Positions 26,955 through 35,800 are shown, counted from the stretch's first letter. The stretch is 64,000 bases of DNA from JBDFMH01 sp047238125 (GCF_047238125.1 NZ_JBDFMH010000001.1:2418001-2482000), one strand, 5' to 3'. Translations and numbers: made by a program. The notes: generated by a model from the letters alone, not told the origin.

Positions 26955-28118
26955 ATGAATGACGGCATGACCATCGATCAGCCCGTCGCGCGCGGGCCCG
27001 GCATTTCGGAACGCGCGGCCATCCTGTCGATCATCGGCTTCTGGTCCTTCTACTTCGCCATCGTCACGCTGCGCTGGGCGGTGCTCGGCTACGAGAACCA
27101 GCTCGACATGTTGGGCCGGCGCGTCATCGTGTCGATCGCCAGCATGGCGATCACATGGCTGATCTATCGCGTGCTCCGGGCGATCTCGAACGCACCGCTG
27201 CGCACTGGCATCCTGGCGGCAGGGCTGCTCGCGATCCCCGCCGCGATCGCCTATTCCTCGATCAACCATTACGCCTTCCTGACGGTGGAGACCGATCTCG
27301 CAGCCTCCAAGGTCATCGTTTCCAACGATGGCGATGATCGCAACGTAACGGTGCAGGTCGGCGCGATGCCCGACGAGCATGAGAAGACGCCGCTGATGGC
27401 AATCGCCGATCAGGCGGCCAACGGCTTCTTCTTCTTCGTAGCCTGGGCCGCGCTCTATCTGGCGCTGTCCTATGCTGCGCAGGTCCGCTCGGCGGAACGC
27501 CAGGCCGCCGCCTACCGCGCGGCGGCACGCGATGCCGAGCTGCGCGCACTGCGCTATCAGGTCAATCCGCACTTCCTGTTCAACACGCTCAACTCGCTGT
27601 CAGGCCTGGTGATGACCGACCGGCCTGAGGCGGCCGAGCGCATGATCATGAATCTTTCGACATTCTTCCGCACCAGCCTGTCGGGCGATCCGACCGAGGA
27701 TGTGACGCTGGAGCAGGAGATCCACCTGCAAAAGCTGTATCTCGAGATCGAAGCAGTGCGCTTTCCTGATCGGCTGAAGGTGGACATCGCGATCCCGCCC
27801 GAGCTGGAAAATGCCTGCGTGCCCGGGCTGATCCTGCAACCGCTTGTCGAGAATGCGATCAAATATGGTGTCGCCCGCGCGCGCCGGCCGGTCCGGGTGG
27901 CGATCCGTGCCCGTGCCGATGGCGATCGGCTGGTGCTGGCGGTCGAGGATGACGGCGAGGATGCGGAGACCGAAGGCGGTAGCGGGATCGGCCTGAAGAA
28001 TGTCGCCGATCGCATCCAGGCCCGCTTTGGAAGCGACGGCAGCGCAATCTGGGGCCCGCGCCCCGGCGGGGGTTTCGTCGTGGTGCTGAAGATGCCACTC
28101 GTACGCAATGGCTGCTGA
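26955..28118 (+). CDS. LytS-family sensor histidine kinase
   Basis: This 387-residue membrane kinase has about four N-terminal membrane segments (residues ~20-160) and then a His_kinase domain. RALRYQVNPHFLFNTLNSLSG is the phosphoacceptor box, with the family NPHFLFN signature. LILQPLVENAIKYGV is the N box, and GIGLKNVADRI is the glycine-rich ATP lid. It phosphorylates the LytTR regulator encoded by the next gene, whose start overlaps its end by 11 bp. The signal is unknown. An alternative start is the Met at residue 5. Confidence 0.92.
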   Translation: MNDGMTIDQPVARGPGISERAAILSIIGFWSFYFAIVTLRWAVLGYENQLDMLGRRVIVSIASMAITWLIYRVLRAISNAPLRTGILAAGLLAIPAAIAYSSINHYAFLTVETDLAASKVIVSNDGDDRNVTVQVGAMPDEHEKTPLMAIADQAANGFFFFVAWAALYLALSYAAQVRSAERQAAAYRAAARDAELRALRYQVNPHFLFNTLNSLSGLVMTDRPEAAERMIMNLSTFFRTSLSGDPTEDVTLEQEIHLQKLYLEIEAVRFPDRLKVDIAIPPELENACVPGLILQPLVENAIKYGVARARRPVRVAIRARADGDRLVLAVEDDGEDAETEGGSGIGLKNVADRIQARFGSDGSAIWGPRPGGGFVVVLKMPLVRNGC

Positions 28119-28857
28119 CACGCCCCTGCGCACTCTGGTCGTGGACGACGAGCCGCTGGCGATCGAGCGGCTGCAAATCCTGTGTGCACGCGAACCGGGC
28201 GTGGATCTGGTCGGCACGGCTTCGGATGGCGAGGCGGCGCTTCGCCTGGTCGATGCGCTGCAACCCGAACTGCTGCTGCTCGACATCTCGATGCCGGGGC
28301 TGGACGGCATGGGCGTCGCCCGCGCCCTGCAGGGGCGATCGGTGCGGCCGGCAGTGATTTTCTGCACCGCGTTCGATCAATTTGCCGTGGCGGCATTCGA
28401 TGTCGCTGCGGTCGACTATCTGCTGAAACCGGTCGCACCCGATCGGCTCGCGCGGGCCGTCGGTCGGGTTCGGGAAAAGCTCGCGACCGCTGCGCCGCTT
28501 TCGGTGCCCGCGACGGCCGAATCGCCCTGGACCGAGGAATTCTGGGTGCCGCACCGGTCCGAAGTGATCCGCATCGCGGCGCAGGATATCGACCGGATCG
28601 AGGCCGAGCGCGACTATATGCGGCTGCACGTCGGCCAGCGCAGCTTCCTGCTGCATTCCACGATCAGCGATCTCGAACGCAAGCTCGATCCCGATCGCTT
28701 CATCCGCCTTCACCGATCGACGATGGTGCGCCGTGATCGCATCGCAAAGCTGCGCCATGACGGGCTGGGCGTGTGGCATGCCGATCTGGCGGATGGCACA
28801 GAGGTCCGCATCGGCCGTACCTATCTGCCCGCCGCGCGCGCGCTGATGGGGCGGTGA
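28108..28857 (+). CDS. LytTR response regulator
   Basis: This 249-residue regulator has a receiver domain (residues ~8-120). LRTLVVDDEPLA gives the acidic pocket, LLLLDISMPGLDG the phosphoacceptor Asp and VDYLLKPV the conserved Lys. A LytTR DNA-binding domain follows (~150-245), with IDRIEAERDYMRLH and FIRLHRSTMVRRDRI. It is partner of the upstream kinase by overlap. LytTR proteins typically bind direct repeats near their targets; none was identified in this window. Confidence 0.93.
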   Translation: MAADTPLRTLVVDDEPLAIERLQILCAREPGVDLVGTASDGEAALRLVDALQPELLLLDISMPGLDGMGVARALQGRSVRPAVIFCTAFDQFAVAAFDVAAVDYLLKPVAPDRLARAVGRVREKLATAAPLSVPATAESPWTEEFWVPHRSEVIRIAAQDIDRIEAERDYMRLHVGQRSFLLHSTISDLERKLDPDRFIRLHRSTMVRRDRIAKLRHDGLGVWHADLADGTEVRIGRTYLPAARALMGR

Positions 28858-28900
28858 CCATGGCCTTGAACCGCAACCGTTTCATGCCGACATCTACCCG

Positions 28901-29374
28901 ATGAGCGTCGCCTTCCGCCGTGAATCCGATGAGGAGCATCTCGAGCCCCGGCCCGATCTGCCGATCCCGCCCGGTCCCAATCTCGTCACGCCGCGCGGCC
29001 TGACGCTGATCGAGACGCGCGCGGCAGAGTTCGAGGCCGCGCTCGAAAAGGCGCTTGAGGAGAAGGCCGGGGACGACGCGGTCAAGGCGATCCGGCGCGA
29101 CCTGCGCTATTGGCACGCGCGCCGCGCGACCGCGCAACTGGCGCCGGCGGCCGATGGTGAGGATGTGGCGTTCGGCACGCGCGTCACCTATCGACGCGGC
29201 AAAGCCGATCACAGCATCACGCTGGTGGGAGACGACGAGGCCGATCCCGCCGCCGGCCTGATCGCCTTCACTGCCCCGCTGGCGCGCGCTCTGATGGGCG
29301 CGGTCGAGGGCGACAAGGTCGCATTTGGCGCCGACACGTTGACGGTGCGGAAGATCGAACCGATCAAGCGCTGA
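28901..29374 (+). CDS. GreA/GreB-family transcription factor-like protein
   Basis: This 157-residue protein has the N-terminal coiled-coil-like region (TLIETRAAEFEAALEKALEEKAG) and the C-terminal FKBP-like GreA/B domain (DVAFGTRVTYRRGKADHSIT, ISPLARALMG-like APLARALMGAVEGDKVAF). The family binds RNA polymerase through the secondary channel, rescuing backtracked complexes or modulating them. It is divergent from classical GreA (longer N-terminus beginning with DLPIPPGPNLVTPRG), so it may be a GreB/Rnk-like paralogue. It ends in a hairpin shared with convergent dprA. Confidence 0.8.
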   Translation: MSVAFRRESDEEHLEPRPDLPIPPGPNLVTPRGLTLIETRAAEFEAALEKALEEKAGDDAVKAIRRDLRYWHARRATAQLAPAADGEDVAFGTRVTYRRGKADHSITLVGDDEADPAAGLIAFTAPLARALMGAVEGDKVAFGADTLTVRKIEPIKR

Positions 29375-29402
29375 TCGCGCGCGCCCCGCTAGCCGCGATC
29401 AG
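29371..29402. terminator. hairpin between convergent gre-like gene and dprA
   Basis: CTGATCGCG (29371-29379) and CGCGATCAG (29394-29402) form a 9-bp stem with a 14-nt loop. It covers both stop codons of the convergent pair. No T-tract is seen, so it may act as a weak bidirectional terminator or 3'-end protector. Confidence 0.4.
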
Positions 29403-30493
29403 ATCAGGCTCACCCGCCCGCCAGCATGCCGTTCCAGCCGGCCGCCAAGTTCCAGCTCCAGCAGCACGGTCTGCACGATCGCCGACGGCAACTGCGATTG
29501 CCGGATAAGCTCGTCGATCGGCACTGCGCTCGGCCCAAGCAATTCGATGAGCGCGCGCCGTTCGGCCTCGCTCGCGTCCTCGGCGGGTAGCGCCTCGAAA
29601 GGCGCACGCGGGCTGCGCAGCGAAGCGCCGCCGATCCCGCCGATCAATTCGATCACGTCGTCGGCCGACTGGATCAGGGTCGCGCCATCGCGGATCAGCT
29701 GGTTGCAACCCTGCGCGCGGCCGTCGAGCGGCGAACCCGGCACCGCCATCACCTCGCGGCCCTGGGCGCCGGCCTGCCGGGCGGTGATCAGCGAGCCCGA
29801 CTTCGGCGCTGCCTCGACGACCACGGTGCCAAGCGTGATGCCGGCGATGATCCGATTGCGGTACGGGAAATGCCGGGCACGCGGCTCGGTGCCGGGCGGC
29901 TGTTCGGCAAGCACCAGTCCCCGCTCCGCGATCGCACGCTGCAGCGCCTCGTTCTCCGGCGGGTAGAATATGTCAGCCCCGCCAGCCACCACCGCGATCG
30001 TGCCGCGATCCAATGCCCCCTGATGCGCGCCGGTGTCGATCCCCCGGGCAAGGCCCGAAACCACCACGAGCCCCGCTGCGGCCAGATCATACGCCAGCCC
30101 GCGCGCAAACCGGACTGCGCTGGCGGAAGCGTTACGCGCGCCGACGATCGCCACTGCCTGTGTATCCGGCAGGCGGGCATTGCCATGGGCGATCAGCACT
30201 GGGGGGGCGTCGTCGATCTCGGCCAGCAGCCGTGGATAGCCGGCCAGCCCCAGGAACAGATAGCGCGCACCCAGCGCCTCGACCGTTGCGACCTCGGCGC
30301 GCACGCTGGCTTCCGAGGCGATCGCCGGTGGCTTGCCGCCCCCCCGCCGCGCCAGATCGGGCACCGCTGCGAGCGCTGCCTGCGCATCGCCGAACCGCCG
30401 CACCAGCTGGCGATAGGTGACCGGTCCGATCGATGCGGTACGGATCAGCCGCAGCCGCGCGATCCGGTCCTGCTCGACCGCAGCGTCAGCCAA
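29399..30493 (-). CDS. dprA: DNA-processing protein DprA
   Basis: This 364-residue single-strand DNA binding protein loads RecA on incoming DNA during transformation. A SAM-like N-terminal region (residues ~10-70) precedes the Rossmann-like core with VAIVGARNASASAVRFARGL, VVSGLARGIDTGAHQGAL and YPPENEALQRAIAERG. A C-terminal winged-helix domain (~300-360) contains SAVPIDELIRQSQL. The start overlaps the end of plsY by 8 bp, giving a plsY-dprA operon, an order found in many bacteria. Confidence 0.94.
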   Translation of the reverse strand: MADAAVEQDRIARLRLIRTASIGPVTYRQLVRRFGDAQAALAAVPDLARRGGGKPPAIASEASVRAEVATVEALGARYLFLGLAGYPRLLAEIDDAPPVLIAHGNARLPDTQAVAIVGARNASASAVRFARGLAYDLAAAGLVVVSGLARGIDTGAHQGALDRGTIAVVAGGADIFYPPENEALQRAIAERGLVLAEQPPGTEPRARHFPYRNRIIAGITLGTVVVEAAPKSGSLITARQAGAQGREVMAVPGSPLDGRAQGCNQLIRDGATLIQSADDVIELIGGIGGASLRSPRAPFEALPAEDASEAERRALIELLGPSAVPIDELIRQSQLPSAIVQTVLLELELGGRLERHAGGRVSLI

Positions 30494-31103
30494 GTGGGTC
30501 CGCCGGCTTGCGCGATCCCACCTTTGGCTCGGTGCCGGCCTTCAGCCGCGCGATATTGTCGCGGTGCTTCCATAGCACCATCAGTGCCAGCGCGATCATC
30601 AGCGGCACCAGCGCGCCCCGGCCGAGCAGCGCGACCGAGACCGGCGTGGACAGCGCGGCCGCCATCCCGGCCACCGAAGAGATCCGCACCACTGCAAGGA
30701 GCCCGATCCACACCGCAGCGAAGATCAGCCCGCTCGGCCAGTGCAGCGCCAGCGTAACGCCCAGCAGCGTCGCCACCCCCTTGCCGCCGCGGAACCGGAG
30801 CCAGACGGGATAGAGATGGCCGAAGAAGGCGCCGGCCGCCGCCACCGGCATCCAGGCCGGTTCGAAGGCACCGGCGATCAGCACCGCCGCCGCGCCCTTC
30901 GCCCCGTCAAGCAGCAGGGTCGCAGCGGCCAGCCCCTTGCGGCCGGTGCGCAGCACGTTGGTGGCGCCGATATTGCCAGATCCGATCGCGCGCAGATCGC
31001 CCGCCCCCGCGATCCGGGTCAGGATCAGCCCGAACGGCACCGATCCGAGCAGATAGGAAAGCAGGAGGACGAGCGCCACGCCCATCCAGGGTTGTTCGAG
31101 CAA
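30486..31103 (-). CDS. plsY: acyl-phosphate glycerol-3-phosphate acyltransferase
   Basis: This 205-residue inner-membrane enzyme transfers an acyl group from acyl-phosphate to glycerol 3-phosphate, starting phospholipid synthesis. It shows the three PlsY motifs: SYLLGSVPFGLIL, GSGNIGATNVLRTGRKGLAAATLLLDGAKG, and FLGHLYP-like FFGHLYPVWLRFRGGKGVATLLG. Five or more membrane segments are evident. It is divergent from murI; the 95-bp gap contains a 14-bp palindrome. Confidence 0.96.
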   Translation of the reverse strand: MLEQPWMGVALVLLLSYLLGSVPFGLILTRIAGAGDLRAIGSGNIGATNVLRTGRKGLAAATLLLDGAKGAAAVLIAGAFEPAWMPVAAAGAFFGHLYPVWLRFRGGKGVATLLGVTLALHWPSGLIFAAVWIGLLAVVRISSVAGMAAALSTPVSVALLGRGALVPLMIALALMVLWKHRDNIARLKAGTEPKVGSRKPADPLG

Positions 31104-31114
31104 GCAGGCCCCCT

Positions 31115-31128
31115 TGGTTGGCCAACCA
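31115..31128. promoter_or_regulatory. 14-bp perfect palindrome between plsY and murI
   Basis: TGGTTGGCCAACCA is a perfect dyad in the short divergent promoter region. It could be an operator for either gene; no known regulator consensus was matched. Confidence 0.3.
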
Positions 31129-31198
31129 TAGCCTGCCGTCCCGGGCGGACAAGCCCCGCGAATTGCCCTGGGCGATCCACCTTACTAGATCGTCGGTC

Positions 31199-31996
31199 AT
31201 GACCGACGCCCGCCCGATCCTGTTCTTCGATTCAGGGGTCGGCGGGCTTTCCGTCCTCGCCCCCGCCCGCGCGCTGCTGCCGCAGGCGCCGGTCGTGTAT
31301 GCCGCCGATAATGCCGGCTTCCCCTATGGCCGCAAGAGCGAGGCCGAGATCGCGGCGCGGGTGCCGGTGCTGCTGGGCCGCCTGGCGGAACGCTACCGGG
31401 CCCGGCTTGTCGTGATCGCCTGCAATACGGCTTCCACGATCGCGCTGGCGCCGGTGCGGGCGGCGCTCGATCTGCCCGTGGTCGGCACCGTACCTGCGAT
31501 CAAGCCGGCCGCTTTGCTGTCGCAGACGCGCGCGATCGGCGTGCTCGGCACCGATGCTACCGTGCGCCAGCCCTATGTCGATCGGCTGTCGGCCGAATTC
31601 GCAGGCGATTGCCTGGTGCTGCGCCACGGATCGGCGCGCCTGGTGGAACTGGCCGAAGCGCGGCTGCGTGGCGAGCCCGATGACGTCGCCGCTTATCGGG
31701 ATGTGCTGCAGGGCCTGCTCGGTCAGCCCGGCGGCGATCGCGTCGATACGGTAGTGCTGGCCTGTACCCATTTCCCGCTGGTCGCCGATGCGCTGGCGGC
31801 GGTGGCGCCCCGGCCGCTGCAATTCGTGGATGGCGGCGCCGGCATCGCGCGGCGCATCGAACATCTGATGCAGGGCCAGCGATGGCCGGACCGCCCGGCC
31901 CCCGGCACCGCCGTGTTCACTGCCCCGTTCGAGCTTGCCGAAGGGCTGCGCACCGGCCTCGCGGCGCACGGTCTTTCCCGCATCGAATGGCTGTGA
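31199..31996 (+). CDS. murI: glutamate racemase
   Basis: This 265-residue enzyme makes D-glutamate for peptidoglycan. Conserved segments are ILFFDSGVGGLSVL, DNAGFPYG, VIACNTAST with the first catalytic cysteine, GVLGTDATVR and VLACTHFPLV with the second cysteine. ATG 31199 starts MTDARPILFFDSG; the open frame to 31118 adds unrelated residues and is not used. hemA follows 117 bp downstream on the same strand. Confidence 0.95.
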   Translation: MTDARPILFFDSGVGGLSVLAPARALLPQAPVVYAADNAGFPYGRKSEAEIAARVPVLLGRLAERYRARLVVIACNTASTIALAPVRAALDLPVVGTVPAIKPAALLSQTRAIGVLGTDATVRQPYVDRLSAEFAGDCLVLRHGSARLVELAEARLRGEPDDVAAYRDVLQGLLGQPGGDRVDTVVLACTHFPLVADALAAVAPRPLQFVDGGAGIARRIEHLMQGQRWPDRPAPGTAVFTAPFELAEGLRTGLAAHGLSRIEWL

Positions 31997-32113
31997 CGAT
32001 CGAGCGGACCGATCACAGCGGACCAGCAATGTCCAGGGGCGATGCCCGCGGCAGGCTGGAAAAGCGCGCCTTCCGGCGCTATTGCAGCCGCATGATGGGC
32101 GGGAGTCACCCGG

Positions 32114-33328
32114 TTGGACTATAATCGCGTTTTCACTCAGGCGATCGATCGGCTGCACGCCGAAGGCCGCTACCGGGTGTTCATCGATATATTGCGCAAC
32201 AAGGGCGCGTTTCCGAACGCGCGCTGCTTCGCCGGCCATAACGGCCCGAAGCCGATCACCGTCTGGTGTTCGAACGATTATCTCGCGATGGGCCAGCACC
32301 CCAAGGTGATCGCGGCGATGGAAGAGGCGCTGCATGACGTCGGCGCCGGATCGGGCGGCACCCGCAACATCGGCGGCAACACCCATTACCATATCCATCT
32401 CGAAAACGAGCTTGCTGACCTGCACGGCAAGGAAGGCGCGCTGCTGTTCACGTCGGGCTACGTCTCGAACGATGCGACGCTATCGACCATCACCAAGATC
32501 CTGCCGGGCTGCGTGATCTTCTCGGACGAACTCAACCATGCCTCGATGATCGCGGGCATCCGCAATTCGGGATGCGAGAAGCGCGTCTTCCGCCACAACG
32601 ACCTTGCCCATCTCGAGGAACTGCTGGCGGCCGAGGATCCCGAGGCGCCCAAGCTGATCGCGTTCGAAAGCGTGTATTCGATGGATGGCGATGTCGCCCC
32701 GATCCACGCGATCTGCGACCTGGCCGATAAGTATAACGCGCTGACCTATTTGGACGAAGTCCATGCGGTCGGCATGTATGGCGCGCGCGGCGGCGGCATC
32801 TCCGATCGTGACGAAGCTGCCGGTCGGCTGACGATCATCGAAGGCACGCTCGGCAAGGCGTTCGGTGTGATGGGCGGCTATATCGCGGCTGACCGGATGA
32901 TCATCGACGTGATCCGAAGCTATGCGCCGGGCTTCATCTTCACGACGTCGCTGTCGCCCGTGCTGGTGGCCGGCGCGCTGGCAAGCGTGCGCCACCTGAA
33001 GGCATCGAGCGAGGAGCGCGACGGCCAGCAGGCAGCCGCCGCCCGGCTGAAGGCGATGTTCGCCGCTGCCGGGCTGCCGGTGATGCCGTCGACCACGCAT
33101 ATCGTGCCGCTGATGGTCGGCGATCCGGTGAAGGCGAAGCGGATCAGCGATATTCTGCTGGCCGAATATGGCGTCTATGTGCAGCCGATCAATTATCCGA
33201 CCGTGCCGCGCGGCACTGAACGGTTGCGCTTCACGCCCGGCCCTTCGCACGACGAGGCGATGATGCAGGAACTGACCAGCGCGCTGATCGAGATCTGGGA
33301 CCGGATGGAACTGCGCCAGGCGGCCTGA
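32114..33328 (+). CDS. hemA: 5-aminolevulinate synthase
   Basis: This 404-residue PLP enzyme condenses glycine and succinyl-CoA to 5-aminolevulinate, the alphaproteobacterial route into haem. Signatures are VWCSNDYLAMGQHPKV, GSGGTRNIGGNTHYH, DELNHASMI, YLDEVHAVGMYG and EGTLGKAFGVMGGY, with the Schiff-base lysine at residue 248. The start is a TTG at 32114 (MDYNRVFTQAIDRL), preceded by GGGAG; no ATG lies close enough to give the conserved N-terminus. Family length is ~405, so the start fits. Confidence 0.97.
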   Translation: MDYNRVFTQAIDRLHAEGRYRVFIDILRNKGAFPNARCFAGHNGPKPITVWCSNDYLAMGQHPKVIAAMEEALHDVGAGSGGTRNIGGNTHYHIHLENELADLHGKEGALLFTSGYVSNDATLSTITKILPGCVIFSDELNHASMIAGIRNSGCEKRVFRHNDLAHLEELLAAEDPEAPKLIAFESVYSMDGDVAPIHAICDLADKYNALTYLDEVHAVGMYGARGGGISDRDEAAGRLTIIEGTLGKAFGVMGGYIAADRMIIDVIRSYAPGFIFTTSLSPVLVAGALASVRHLKASSEERDGQQAAAARLKAMFAAAGLPVMPSTTHIVPLMVGDPVKAKRISDILLAEYGVYVQPINYPTVPRGTERLRFTPGPSHDEAMMQELTSALIEIWDRMELRQAA

Positions 33329-33353
33329 GGATCGCGCTGCCAAGCGGCGGCGA

Positions 33354-33803
33354 TCAATCCCGGCAGAAACCCTCGCCGGGGTTGATCACCACGCAATCCT
33401 GCTTGCCGGCCAGCCATTTCAGACCGGTTTCGTCTCCGCTGGCCTTGCGGATCCGTTCCTGCTTGCCGTTCCGGGTGAAGACGATCGTATCGCCGTCCGC
33501 GCGGCCCTCGAACGGATCGCCCTTACTGTCGAGATCGCCCTTCACGACCAGATCGTAGCTGCCCGGCTCGCCGCCGTCGGCGATCGTCAGGAACAGACCC
33601 TCCGGTCCGGTCCAGCGACCCTTAAGGCCCGCCGCCGCGTCCGCGCTCGCGGGGGCGGCCGGTGCCATCGTCTCGCTGTCGGGCACCACTTCCGTCGCGG
33701 CAGTGACGTTGTCGGGCAGGTCGCCCTTAGCCGTCTCGCCGGCGGGCTGCTTGCTGCAGGCGGCCAGGGCGAACAGCGCGCAGATCAGGATCGGACGGTT
33801 CAT
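33354..33803 (-). CDS. hypothetical lipoprotein
   Basis: This 149-residue protein has a lipoprotein signal (MNRPILICALFALAAC, lipid-bearing Cys16). A low-complexity Ala/Pro/Glu linker follows, then a compact beta-rich domain (~60-149) starting GLKGRWTGPEGLFLTI and ending DCVVINPGEGFCRD with two cysteines. The function is unknown. It is probably anchored in the inner or outer membrane facing the periplasm. It is convergent with hemA and divergent from rpiB. Confidence 0.75.
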   Translation of the reverse strand: MNRPILICALFALAACSKQPAGETAKGDLPDNVTAATEVVPDSETMAPAAPASADAAAGLKGRWTGPEGLFLTIADGGEPGSYDLVVKGDLDSKGDPFEGRADGDTIVFTRNGKQERIRKASGDETGLKWLAGKQDCVVINPGEGFCRD

Positions 33804-33920
33804 GATCGGTCTCCTTCTCCGGTCAACGCCTTGCGCGTCACGGTCGATCCAATCGGTGGTAGCGCGGCACGGCCGACCCCTCTAGATGAGCGGCAATCCG
33901 AGTCAGGAGCAAGTCCGTTC

Positions 33921-34379
33921 ATGGCCCTGCGTATCGCCATCGCTTCCGATCATGCCGCGCTCGCGCTGAAGGCCGAGCTTGCGGATTGGGCACGCGACCA
34001 GGGTCACGCGGTCGATGATCTCGGTCCCCATGGTCCGGGATCGGTCGACTATCCGGATTATGGTGCCAAGCTGTCCGCCGCGATCGCGCAGGGGCAGGCC
34101 GATTTCGGCGTCGCGCTCTGCGGATCGGGAATCGGCATCGCGATTGCGGTGAACCGTGAGCCGGCGTGCCGCTGCGCGCTCGTGTCCGAAAACCTGTCCG
34201 CGCGGCTTGCCCGCACTCACAACGACGCCAATGTCATCGCGATGGGGGCCCGGCTGATCGGACCCGAAACCGCGCGCGATTGCCTGGCCGCCTTCCTCGC
34301 CACCCCGTTCGAAGGTGGTCGCCATCAGGCCCGGGTCGACAAGCTCGCCCGGCCGACCGCACCCAAGGAACCCGCATGA
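33921..34379 (+). CDS. rpiB: ribose-5-phosphate isomerase B
   Basis: This 152-residue RpiB/LacAB-family isomerase interconverts ribose 5-phosphate and ribulose 5-phosphate. Visible are IAIASDHAALALK, VDYPDYGAKLSAAIA, the active-site loop GVALCGSGIGIAIAVNRE with the catalytic Cys, and RTHNDANVIAMGARLIG. AGGAGC lies 10 nt before the ATG; the longer frame to 33831 is not needed. Its stop overlaps the glyA start (ATGA), so the two are co-translated. Confidence 0.94.
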   Translation: MALRIAIASDHAALALKAELADWARDQGHAVDDLGPHGPGSVDYPDYGAKLSAAIAQGQADFGVALCGSGIGIAIAVNREPACRCALVSENLSARLARTHNDANVIAMGARLIGPETARDCLAAFLATPFEGGRHQARVDKLARPTAPKEPA

Positions 34380-35689
34380 GCACCAGCCCCGCCACGCTTC
34401 ACGACGTCCAGCCGGACGGCTTCTTCTCGACCGGGCTGGCCGAGGCCGATCCGGCCGTCTTCGCCGGACTGCAGCAAGAGATTGCGCGCGAGAAGAAGCA
34501 GATCGAGCTGATCGCATCCGAAAATATCGTCTCGAAGGCGGTACTGGAGGCGCAGGGCTCGGTCTTCACCAACAAATATGCCGAGGGCTATCCCGGCAAG
34601 CGCTATTACCAGGGCTGCGCGCCGTCCGACATCGTCGAGCAGTTGGCGATCGATCGCGCCAAGCAGCTGTTCGGCTGCGGCTTCGCAAACGTCCAGCCGC
34701 ATTCGGGCGCGCAGGCCAACGGCGCGGTAATGCTCGCGCTGACGAAGCCCGGCGACACCATCATGGGCCTCAGCCTCGACGCAGGCGGCCACCTGACGCA
34801 CGGCGCCAAGGCGGCGATGTCGGGCAAGTGGTACAACGCCGTGCAATATGGCGTGCGGCCCGATACCCATCTGATCGATTTCGATCAGGTCGAGGCCCTC
34901 GCACGCGAGCACAAGCCGAAGCTGATCATCACTGGCGGATCGGCCTATCCCCGCCAGATCGATTTCGCCCGCTTTCGCGCGATCGCGGACGAGGTGGGCG
35001 CGCTGTTCATGGTCGACATGGCGCATTTCGCCGGACTGGTGGCGGGCGGCGTGCACCCCACCCCGTTCGGCCACGCCCATGTCGTGACGACGACCACGCA
35101 CAAGACGCTGCGCGGCCCGCGCGGCGGCATGGTGATGACCGATGACGAGGCGATCGCCAAGAAGATCAACTCGGCGGTGTTCCCCGGCCTGCAGGGCGGC
35201 CCGCTGATGCATGTCGTCGCCGCAAAGGCGGTCGCGTTCGGAGAGGCACTGCGGCCCGAGTTCAAGACCTATTCGGCCGCGGTGGTCGAGAATGCCAAGG
35301 TGCTGGCGGCCAAGCTGAAGGAACGTGGTGCCGATCTCGTCTCGGGCGGCACCGACACGCATCTGGCGCTGGTCGACCTTACCCCGCTCGGCGTGACGGG
35401 TCGCGATGCGGACGAGGCGCTGGAGCGCGCCGGCATCACCTGCAACAAGAACGGCATCCCCAACGATCCGCTGCCGCCGGTGAAGACCAGCGGCATCCGC
35501 GTTGGCACGCCGGCCGGCACCACGCGCGGGTTCGGCCCGGCGGAATTTCGCGAGATCGGCGACATGATCGCCGACGTGCTGGGCGGCCTGCGCGACAAGG
35601 GCGAACATGGCGATCCCGCGATCGAGGCGGCAGTGAAGGCCCGCGTCGAGGCGCTCTGCGATCGCTTCCCCATCTATCCGGGACTGTGA
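34376..35689 (+). CDS. glyA: serine hydroxymethyltransferase
   Basis: This 437-residue PLP enzyme converts serine and tetrahydrofolate to glycine and 5,10-methylene-THF. Signatures are IELIASENIVSKAVLEAQGS, NKYAEGYPGKRYYQGC, MAHFAGLVAGGVHP, the Schiff-base VVTTTTHKTLRGPRGG (Lys243), and GTPAGTTRGFG. The ATG at 34376 overlaps the rpiB stop by 4 bp and is preceded by AAGGAA. Its glycine product also feeds ALA synthase, encoded 1 kb upstream. nrdR follows after 111 bp containing a repeat. Confidence 0.97.
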   Translation: MSTSPATLHDVQPDGFFSTGLAEADPAVFAGLQQEIAREKKQIELIASENIVSKAVLEAQGSVFTNKYAEGYPGKRYYQGCAPSDIVEQLAIDRAKQLFGCGFANVQPHSGAQANGAVMLALTKPGDTIMGLSLDAGGHLTHGAKAAMSGKWYNAVQYGVRPDTHLIDFDQVEALAREHKPKLIITGGSAYPRQIDFARFRAIADEVGALFMVDMAHFAGLVAGGVHPTPFGHAHVVTTTTHKTLRGPRGGMVMTDDEAIAKKINSAVFPGLQGGPLMHVVAAKAVAFGEALRPEFKTYSAAVVENAKVLAAKLKERGADLVSGGTDTHLALVDLTPLGVTGRDADEALERAGITCNKNGIPNDPLPPVKTSGIRVGTPAGTTRGFGPAEFREIGDMIADVLGGLRDKGEHGDPAIEAAVKARVEALCDRFPIYPGL

Positions 35690-35699
35690 CCCCCGCCTG

Positions 35700-35785
35700 C
35701 CCGTCATGCCGGACTTGACCCGGCATCCAGAGCCAGGGGCACCCGTGCAATGGCTATGGATACCGGCTTTCGCCGGGATGCCGAT
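35700..35785. repeat. REP-like intergenic inverted repeat
   Basis: One hairpin ATGCCGG-ACTTGAC-CCGGCAT (35706-35726) is followed about 36 bp later by a second, CCGGC-TTTC-GCCGG (35763-35776) within GGATACCGGCTTTCGCCGGG. The pair resembles the widespread alphaproteobacterial GCCGG-core palindromes. It fills the glyA-nrdR gap and ends about 16 bp before the nrdR ATG. Confidence 0.65.
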
Positions 35786-35800
35786 ATCTGAAGGAACGAG

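Noticed and set aside
33329..33356. Hairpin between hemA and the convergent lipoprotein gene (GATCGC ... GCGATC)
   Set aside because: It has only a 6-bp stem with a 14-nt loop and no T-tract; too weak to call a terminator.
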